Of a stretch of DNA of 6,863 nucleotides, positions 1 to 4,565 are shown one piece after another (position 1 is the first letter of the stretch; each line of letters starts with the position of its first letter). The notes beneath the pieces were generated by a model. The model was not told the DNA's origin, searched no databases, and was given only the letters and a program-made list of their open reading frames with translations. This stretch comes from Candidatus Acetothermia bacterium JdFR-50 (lineage in GTDB: Bacteria > Bipolaricaulota > Bipolaricaulia > Bipolaricaulales > Bipolaricaulaceae), in contig MTNL01000159.1 in assembly GCA_002010365.1 (NCBI GenBank), positions 1-6,863 of the forward strand. Reading direction: 5' to 3'. Both the position numbers and the translations under genes were made by a program.

Positions 1-864
1 TCCGCCATCCGTCGGGCCCAAAAGCGCGTAGAAGAGCGGAACTTCGAGATAAGGAAGAGGCTCCTTGAGTACGACGAGATCATGGCCAAGCAGAGGGAGG
101 CCATCTACGCTATCCGGGAGCGATTCCTGCTTCCCGCACCCGGCGAGGAACCCGACAACACCGAGCTCTTTAAGTACCTGGAGGAGATCGTCGCCGAGTA
201 CGCGGAGATTGTCTGCTCCCGCCACGCTCAGAAGAACGCCGACCCCAGCGAGTGGGATCTATCCGGGCTTTCCCGGGAGCTCGCCCAGGTCCTGGCGGCC
301 CCGCCTACTAAAGGTGACCTCGGCAAGGTCGGGGATTACGAGGAGCTGGTCGAGACGGTGCGGGAGCTCCTCTTGTCCCAGCTCGGGGCCCAGCGGGAGC
401 GGCTCGCGCCCCACTTCCCCACCCTGGCGCGGCTGGTGATCCTGCGCACGGTGGATGAGAACTGGCGCCAGCACCTCTTGGAACTGGACGACCTGCGGGA
501 GGGGATCCACCTGCGGGCGTATGGGGGAAGGGACCCCTTGATCGAGTTCAAGCGGGAGGCCCACCGGCTCTTCCAGGAAATGATCCTGCGGGCGGAGGAG
601 CAGGTGGTGAGGTTCTTGCTTTCCCCCAAGCTGGTGGTGCGGGAGGCTCCCCCGGTACCGGGGAAGCGGGTGCAGGGGCGGGCGGCCCGGCCGCCGGTAC
701 CGCGCCCGGTGGTCACCACGGCGGCCCCCGAGACGGGTTCGGGTGGGGCCGCCGCGGCGATCGCCACCCAGGCCCAAAAGGTTCAGAAAAAGGTGGGGAG
801 GAACGATCCCTGTCCCTGTGGCTCGGGGAAGAAGTACAAGCACTGCTGCGGCCGCAACACCTGA
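1..864 (+). CDS. secA: SecA preprotein translocase ATPase, C-terminal part (5' end outside window)
   Basis: Frame 1 is open from the first base to the TGA at 862-864, giving the last 287 residues of SecA, the cytosolic ATPase that drives unfolded preproteins through SecYEG. The visible part starts in the helical scaffold (AQKRVEERNFEIRKRLLEYD, residues 6-25), passes through a helical-wing region, and returns to the conserved scaffold segment LRTVDENWRQHLLELDDLRE (residues 148-167) followed by GIHLRAYGGRDPL. A Pro/Ala/Gly-rich linker (about residues 215-263) leads to the C-terminal zinc-binding SEC-C motif, C-x-C-x8-C-C, with Cys271, Cys273, Cys282 and Cys283. In SecA this tail binds zinc and contacts SecB and the ribosome. 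The nucleotide-binding domains lie upstream of the window. No frameshift is seen. Identification is firm; only the 5' end is missing. Confidence 0.97.
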   Translation, partial: SAIRRAQKRVEERNFEIRKRLLEYDEIMAKQREAIYAIRERFLLPAPGEEPDNTELFKYLEEIVAEYAEIVCSRHAQKNADPSEWDLSGLSRELAQVLAAPPTKGDLGKVGDYEELVETVRELLLSQLGAQRERLAPHFPTLARLVILRTVDENWRQHLLELDDLREGIHLRAYGGRDPLIEFKREAHRLFQEMILRAEEQVVRFLLSPKLVVREAPPVPGKRVQGRAARPPVPRPVVTTAAPETGSGGAAAAIATQAQKVQKKVGRNDPCPCGSGKKYKHCCGRNT

Positions 865-869
865 CCCCG

Positions 870-1730
870 ATGTTGCTTGGGTGTCATCTTTCCATCGGAA
901 AAGGGTTCGTCGCGGTTATAGATGAGGCTGAAAGGTTAGGGATAAACGCGGTGCAGATTTTTTCTCACTCCGCCCGCTCGTGGAAGATGAAACCTCTCTC
1001 CCCAACGGAGGCTGAGGCCTTCCGTCGGCGCTGGGAAGATTCGAACGTCGAGTACTTTGTGGTCCACACTTCTTACCTCCTGAACCTGGCGAGTCCCAAC
1101 CAGGCCCTGTGGGAGAGGGCGCTGGCTTCGCTACGGGAGGAGGTGAAGCGGGCCGGGGAGCTGGGGATCCCGGATGTGGTGACGCACCTCGGCTCCCACA
1201 AGGGAGCGGGGCTGGAGGCGGGGATCGCCCGAGTGGCCGAAGCGCTCCTTTTCCTCCAGGACTCCCCCGAGTGGCATCGCTTCGAGGTGCGGCTGATGCT
1301 CGAGCTCACCGCCGGGGCTGGGGATACGGTGGGGAAGCGATTCGAGGAGCTGGCGGATGTCATCGAACGTGCAGGGGGAGATGAGCGTTTGGGGGTTTGT
1401 TTCGACACTTGCCACGCCTTCGCTTCGGGCTACGAGCTACGTACTCCCGAAGGGTTGGAGGAGACGCTGCGAAAGCTCGATTCCACCGTGGGACTCGATC
1501 GCCTCTGGCTCGTACACTTGAACGATTCTGCCCATTCCTTCGACTCCCATAAGGACCGTCACGCCCACATCGGCCGGGGAGAGATCGGGCTCGAGGGGTT
1601 TAGGCTAGTGGTGAGCCATCCCCGCCTGCGGGAACTCCCCTTCATCCTCGAAACCCCTAAAGGTGAACTCGACGGCGAAGACGCCGACGTAGTGAACCTC
1701 CGTGTAGTGCAGGGCCTAAAGGAGGTTTAA
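870..1730 (+). CDS. nfo: Endonuclease IV (deoxyribonuclease IV, AP endonuclease)
   Basis: A complete 286-residue TIM-barrel endonuclease of the AP2/Nfo family. It cleaves the DNA backbone 5' of abasic sites and trims blocked 3' ends in base-excision repair in the cytoplasm. All nine ligands of the three-zinc site can be found: His66, His106, Glu145, Asp179, His182, His216, Asp229, His231 and Glu261. They sit in the family blocks VVHTSYLLNLA, VTHLGSHKG, LMLELTAGAG, VCFDTCHAFASGY, DRHAHIGRGEIG and FILETPKGE. From Glu145 on, the numbering equals that of the E. coli enzyme, so length and register are normal. ATG at 870 is chosen because MLLGCHLSIGKG matches the usual family N-terminus (MxxGaHvSxxGG). 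No Shine-Dalgarno sequence precedes it; the secA stop is 5 bp upstream, so translational coupling is likely. The stop TAA at 1728-1730 overlaps the A-run of the following hairpin. Confidence 0.97.
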   Translation: MLLGCHLSIGKGFVAVIDEAERLGINAVQIFSHSARSWKMKPLSPTEAEAFRRRWEDSNVEYFVVHTSYLLNLASPNQALWERALASLREEVKRAGELGIPDVVTHLGSHKGAGLEAGIARVAEALLFLQDSPEWHRFEVRLMLELTAGAGDTVGKRFEELADVIERAGGDERLGVCFDTCHAFASGYELRTPEGLEETLRKLDSTVGLDRLWLVHLNDSAHSFDSHKDRHAHIGRGEIGLEGFRLVVSHPRLRELPFILETPKGELDGEDADVVNLRVVQGLKEV

Positions 1731-1764
1731 AAAGCGGCAGGCACATCGGCCCGCCGCCTGTTTC
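1729..1764. terminator. Bidirectional hairpin terminator between convergent genes
   Basis: GCGGCAGGC (1734-1742) pairs with GCCCGCCGC (1749-1757) in eight of nine positions, around a 6-nt loop; the one mismatch is A1739/C1752. On the minus strand the stem is followed at once by TTTTT (complement of the A-run 1729-1733), a good intrinsic terminator for the 613-residue gene ending at 1785. On the plus strand it is followed by CTGTTT, a weaker tract that could end the secA-nfo transcript. The minus-strand U-tract overlaps the nfo stop codon. Its position between two converging stop codons supports the call. Confidence 0.72.
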
Positions 1765-1784
1765 ACCCCATCATTTCCGGAACC

Positions 1785-3626
1785 TCAGAACTCGATCTTC
1801 CAACCGATATCGAACCACTCCAGGGTGTCGGAAAAATCCCATTGCCCCTTGACGATCACGGTGAAGCCCTGGTATAGAGGAAACTCGAGGTCGAACCGTG
1901 CACGTTGGAGATCGAAGAGGACGCCCTCGCTTCCGAACCAGAACTGGCTGGTGAAGGTGAGATTCCCGCTGCAGCAACCGCTCCCGGCGTACTCCAGCCT
2001 CAGGTATTCGAACTCCCCGGAGCGGAAGCTGACCTCGGTCATGGCCTCCACCTGGTCTGGATCGAAGGCGGTGACGCTGCGGATGCTCACGGAGTCAAAA
2101 TAGCACTCTATGGAAAAGCCATAGAGGGCAAAACCACCCAGAACGCCTTTCGACCGCTGCACGTCGCCGTAAACCTCGAGACACGCGGCCACCAACCCCT
2201 CCCATACGGGCTTGATGGAGACCGACTTCCCGTCCGGAGCGAACGCCACCTCGGCCTCGAAGGAGATGTCGCAGCAGGGGAAGCGGACGTCATCAAGGTT
2301 GAAGGTCAATTTTTCAAAACCATGGCATTTGGAGAAAACAAGGCTGGTGTTGTACATCAAACCGCAGCAGAGGGAGAGGTCACTGAGGGTGAGTTCGGCG
2401 CGGCGGAAGCTGAACCCGGTGCAACAATCGCCGATGTCGAGCGTCAGCGTAAGCGGATCCCAGGCCAGCTTGATCCTCAGATTGGTGAGCGGACCGGAGA
2501 CCAAGGGAGCTCCACAACAGGGTCCCTCCCGGGCGTCGATCAGATCCGGCGGCTCGATCACCGCGATGTCGCCGTGCATGGTGATCCTCCCATATACGCA
2601 CACCACGGTGTCAAAGGAGACGCCCTCAGTGGGCCAGCCGGGATGGTCCGTCATGATGACCTCGACCCGGTTGTCGACACTGCCCCCGCCCCCGATGCGC
2701 ACCCGATAGGCGTTGGCATAGCCGTAATAGGTGCCGGGGCCGGTGACGCTAGCCACGGGACCCTGGATCCAGATGCTTTCTCCTCCGTGCATGTGGACTT
2801 CGAACCAACGGATGATGTCGGAGCCGCAGGTCATCGCTATCCCGGATACACAACGACCGGCGGGTTCCGGGTCGATGGACGTGGGCGACGTTACCTTGAT
2901 CTGGGCCACGGAATAACCACCGTCCCGGGGGCCTCCGTAAGTCCGTCGGTACCCGCGGACCAAGCCGCTCACCCGAATGATAAGCCGGGAATCCGCCCAG
3001 GCGGTCCAGAATTCGGGGCCGAAGGCCGCTTCCAGGTCGTCTAAGTAAGTGGAGGGAACATAGATCTCGAAGCGGTAGGGGTTGGGATAGTCGTGGCCCA
3101 AGTACAGCTTCAGGTAACCGGAGTGGGAAAACCCTACCACCGGTCCCTCTACCCACACCTCCTGGCCGATGTGAAGCCAGGCCTTGTCCCAGGAAACCGC
3201 GTATTTGCACGGCCAGGGTCCGAATCTATTCTCATCGCTATCCGAATATTCGTCTTTACTGCTCCAATGGCGAAGTTCGAGATCCAGAGTTCTTTCTGCA
3301 AAGGGGATCTCCAGGTCGAAGACGGCTTTGCGGTACCGAGCTTCCTGGACGTGGAAGTAGAACCTCCCCCCCAGGTCCATCGTGGCGAGATCCGCGGAAA
3401 AGGAAAAGGTTTGGTACCGTAGTCCGCTGGCGTAGAACCGCGATTCCGTGGTAAGGGTCCATCCGGCGAAGGTGACGGAGAGTTCCACTTCTCCTCGGTA
3501 GAGCTTTGGCGTCGGGAGGAGTTGGACGGTGGACACGATGTGTCCGGTGAGATACGCATGGGCAACCCCGCCTGAGCAAATGAGGAAGAGTAAGTACAAG
3601 GCAGCCAGAAGTCCCCAGCCACACAT
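1785..3626 (-). CDS. Exported beta-rich protein with two OB-fold-like domains and Cys-Cys doublets, function unknown
   Basis: 613 residues; I do not recognise a named family. Residues 1-24 look like a Sec signal peptide (hydrophobic core LLAALYLLFLIC, cleavage likely after AHA, Ala24), though its n-region has no basic residue. Residues 25-122 are beta-rich. Residues about 137-252 and 262-366 each resemble an OB-fold-like domain of the nuclease-associated type: VWVEGPVVGF, YLKLYLGHDYPNPYRFEIYV, RLIIRVSGLVRGY in the first, and IWIQGPVASV, VVCVYGRITM, AVIEPPDLI in the second. Residues 370-613 are beta-rich, with Cys doublets at 370/371, 401/402, 420/421, 451/452 and 551/552. The end, IGWKIEF, resembles an outer-membrane beta-signal. 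The C-terminal half is paralogous to the neighbouring 253-residue protein. ATG at 3626 is preceded by GGAGGT at 3635-3630, a strong but close ribosome binding site. A role as surface or outer-membrane protein is inferred. Confidence 0.85.
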   Translation of the reverse strand: MCGWGLLAALYLLFLICSGGVAHAYLTGHIVSTVQLLPTPKLYRGEVELSVTFAGWTLTTESRFYASGLRYQTFSFSADLATMDLGGRFYFHVQEARYRKAVFDLEIPFAERTLDLELRHWSSKDEYSDSDENRFGPWPCKYAVSWDKAWLHIGQEVWVEGPVVGFSHSGYLKLYLGHDYPNPYRFEIYVPSTYLDDLEAAFGPEFWTAWADSRLIIRVSGLVRGYRRTYGGPRDGGYSVAQIKVTSPTSIDPEPAGRCVSGIAMTCGSDIIRWFEVHMHGGESIWIQGPVASVTGPGTYYGYANAYRVRIGGGGSVDNRVEVIMTDHPGWPTEGVSFDTVVCVYGRITMHGDIAVIEPPDLIDAREGPCCGAPLVSGPLTNLRIKLAWDPLTLTLDIGDCCTGFSFRRAELTLSDLSLCCGLMYNTSLVFSKCHGFEKLTFNLDDVRFPCCDISFEAEVAFAPDGKSVSIKPVWEGLVAACLEVYGDVQRSKGVLGGFALYGFSIECYFDSVSIRSVTAFDPDQVEAMTEVSFRSGEFEYLRLEYAGSGCCSGNLTFTSQFWFGSEGVLFDLQRARFDLEFPLYQGFTVIVKGQWDFSDTLEWFDIGWKIEF

Positions 3627-3642
3627 AAGACCTCCGCATCCA

Positions 3643-3672
3643 ATTTTAAGCTTGGGCCAGAATAGTGTTCAA
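3643..3672 (-). promoter_or_regulatory. Candidate sigma-70-type promoter for the 613-residue gene
   Basis: On the minus strand TTGAAC (3672-3667) and TAAAAT (3648-3643) are separated by 18 bp. They match TTGACA at four positions and TATAAT at five. Transcription would begin about 10-15 nt before the ATG at 3626, leaving a short leader that holds the GGAGGT ribosome binding site at 3635-3630. The site lies in the 73-bp gap after the 253-residue gene, which has no convincing terminator, so read-through from upstream is also possible. Confidence 0.4.
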
Positions 3673-3699
3673 ATTTGCTAAGACCTTCTGCCGAGGTTT

Positions 3700-4461
3700 T
3701 TAGAATTCCACTTCCCAACGGATGTTTAAGAGATCGAAGGGGTCTCCTCCCGAGAACTCCCATTCCCCTTCCACGATGACCTGGAACCCCTCGTAGATGG
3801 GGAAAACCACGGAAAGCCTTGTCCGGCGCAGGTTGAAAGGGGTATTGCCTTCCCCCCACCAGAACTCGCTTGTGAGGGTCAACGGGCTGATAATGTACCG
3901 CACACCCCAATACTCCCGCTCTCCGGGGTAGAATGGCACAGGGGAGATTCTCCACATCCTATCCGGGTCGAGGACGAAGAGCTCGCGGATATGAATGAAG
4001 CCGATGTCGTATTGGAGGCCCCAACCGTAGATCTCGAATTTAAGGAGGTCTCCATATATCTCGAGGCTCGGTCCATGTCCGCCTTCCCATTTTGGACTTA
4101 TGGTGATCGTCTTTCCGGGAGTGGTGAGGGAAATGGCAGCATCGAAACTCATACCGCAACACAAAAACGGAATCTCACGGAAAGTCAGGTTTATGTCGAG
4201 TTCCCGATCCCTCGTGGTGAAGCTGATCCCGGCGCGCCAGAGGAAACCACAGCATTCGCCGCTAATGGGGGAATCGAACCGCAGCGGTAACGCAAAGGGC
4301 ATCGGATATGCCATTTGGGGGGAAAGATATGGGGGAGGGGGGGATATTTCCCAGACGTTTTGGAGGGGTATCGTGGTAAAGGAAATTGAAAGTAGCTCCA
4401 TCCCCAGGCCGGCGAAGGGACAAAACGTGAGGAGAAGCAAAAAACCTTTCCCAAAATTCAT
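3700..4461 (-). CDS. Exported beta-rich protein, paralog of the downstream 613-residue protein's C-terminal half
   Basis: 253 residues from the ATG at 4461; unrecognised family. The N-terminus, MNFGKGFLLLLTFCPFAGLG, is a plausible signal peptide with one lysine and a hydrophobic core. A proline-rich stretch (SPPPPYLSP, about residues 40-48) follows, then Cys doublets at 70/71 and 101/102, 31 residues apart as in the downstream protein. Matching blocks with that protein are SPKWEG versus KPVWEG, LEIYGD versus LEVYGD, LDPD versus FDPD, LTLTSEFWWG versus LTFTSQFWFG, FPIYEGFQVIVEGEWEFS versus FPLYQGFTVIVKGQWDFS, and the termini RWEVEF and GWKIEF. The OB-fold-like domains are absent here. A TTG three codons upstream (4470) is in frame but overlaps the -10 box, so ATG at 4461 is preferred. 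No Shine-Dalgarno is seen. The alternating C-terminus ending in Phe suggests outer-membrane insertion, by inference. Confidence 0.85.
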   Translation of the reverse strand: MNFGKGFLLLLTFCPFAGLGMELLSISFTTIPLQNVWEISPPPPYLSPQMAYPMPFALPLRFDSPISGECCGFLWRAGISFTTRDRELDINLTFREIPFLCCGMSFDAAISLTTPGKTITISPKWEGGHGPSLEIYGDLLKFEIYGWGLQYDIGFIHIRELFVLDPDRMWRISPVPFYPGEREYWGVRYIISPLTLTSEFWWGEGNTPFNLRRTRLSVVFPIYEGFQVIVEGEWEFSGGDPFDLLNIRWEVEF

Positions 4462-4469
4462 CGTGGACA

Positions 4470-4475
4470 ATTATA
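4470..4475 (-). promoter_or_regulatory. Consensus -10 box (TATAAT) for the 253-residue gene, leaderless arrangement
   Basis: The minus strand reads TATAAT at 4475-4470, a perfect -10 hexamer, with only 8 nt (TGTCCACG) between it and the ATG at 4461. Transcription normally starts 6-8 nt after this hexamer, so the message would begin at or just before the start codon. No TTGACA-like -35 sits at 16-18 bp; the upstream stretch is pyrimidine-rich (CTTTCTCCCCTTTCTCC). The absence of any ribosome binding site fits a leaderless transcript. Confidence 0.6.
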
Positions 4476-4526
4476 GCCCAGGAGAAAGGGGAGAAAGGTG
4501 TGAAATTCCCGTGCCCTGCTGAGGGG

Positions 4527-4554
4527 GCCGGGGGCCCCCTGGGGAGCCCCCGGC
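4527..4554. terminator. G+C-rich perfect hairpin downstream of the protease gene
   Basis: GCCGGGGGC (4527-4535) and GCCCCCGGC (4546-4554) form a perfect 9-bp stem around a 10-nt loop; the nested GGGGGCCCCC palindrome (4530-4539) offers an alternative fold. It lies 11 bp past the minus-strand stop of the protease gene (TAG, 4568-4566) and before the next gene's -10 box. No T-run follows on the minus strand, so it is not a classic intrinsic terminator; it may be a pause or mRNA-end stabilising structure. Confidence 0.4.
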
Positions 4555-4565
4555 TACGCTCGTTC

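Noticed and set aside
259..843. Minus-strand open frame inside secA
   Set aside because: It is fully antisense to the highly conserved SecA C-terminus and has a low-complexity Arg/Gly/Pro product.
1905..3044. Long plus-strand open frame (379 codons) opposite the 613-residue gene
   Set aside because: It is antisense to a gene with a signal peptide, a ribosome binding site, a promoter and a paralog. The translation is rich in Gly, Ala, Asp and His with no recognisable domain, as expected for a shadow frame in G+C-rich DNA.
3561..3626. Lipoprotein signal at Cys17 of the 613-residue protein, and at Cys14 of the 253-residue protein
   Set aside because: The residue before Cys is Ile in one (LFLIC) and Phe in the other (LLTFC); a lipobox needs a small residue there. 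A standard signal peptidase I site fits better.
3626..3700. The two paralogs as one gene split by a frameshift
   Set aside because: Each has its own signal peptide, its own promoter-like sequence and a complete matching C-terminus ending in Phe, so they are separate genes and not fragments.
3681..3702. Weak inverted repeat (ACCT/AGGT) just after the 253-residue gene
   Set aside because: The core stem is only 4 bp and no T-run follows, too little for a terminator.
3149..3955. Minus-strand open frame spanning the gap between the two paralogs
   Set aside because: It overlaps both genes in another frame, its product is Ser/Arg/Pro-rich without domain signals, and accepting it would break two genes supported by homology to each other.
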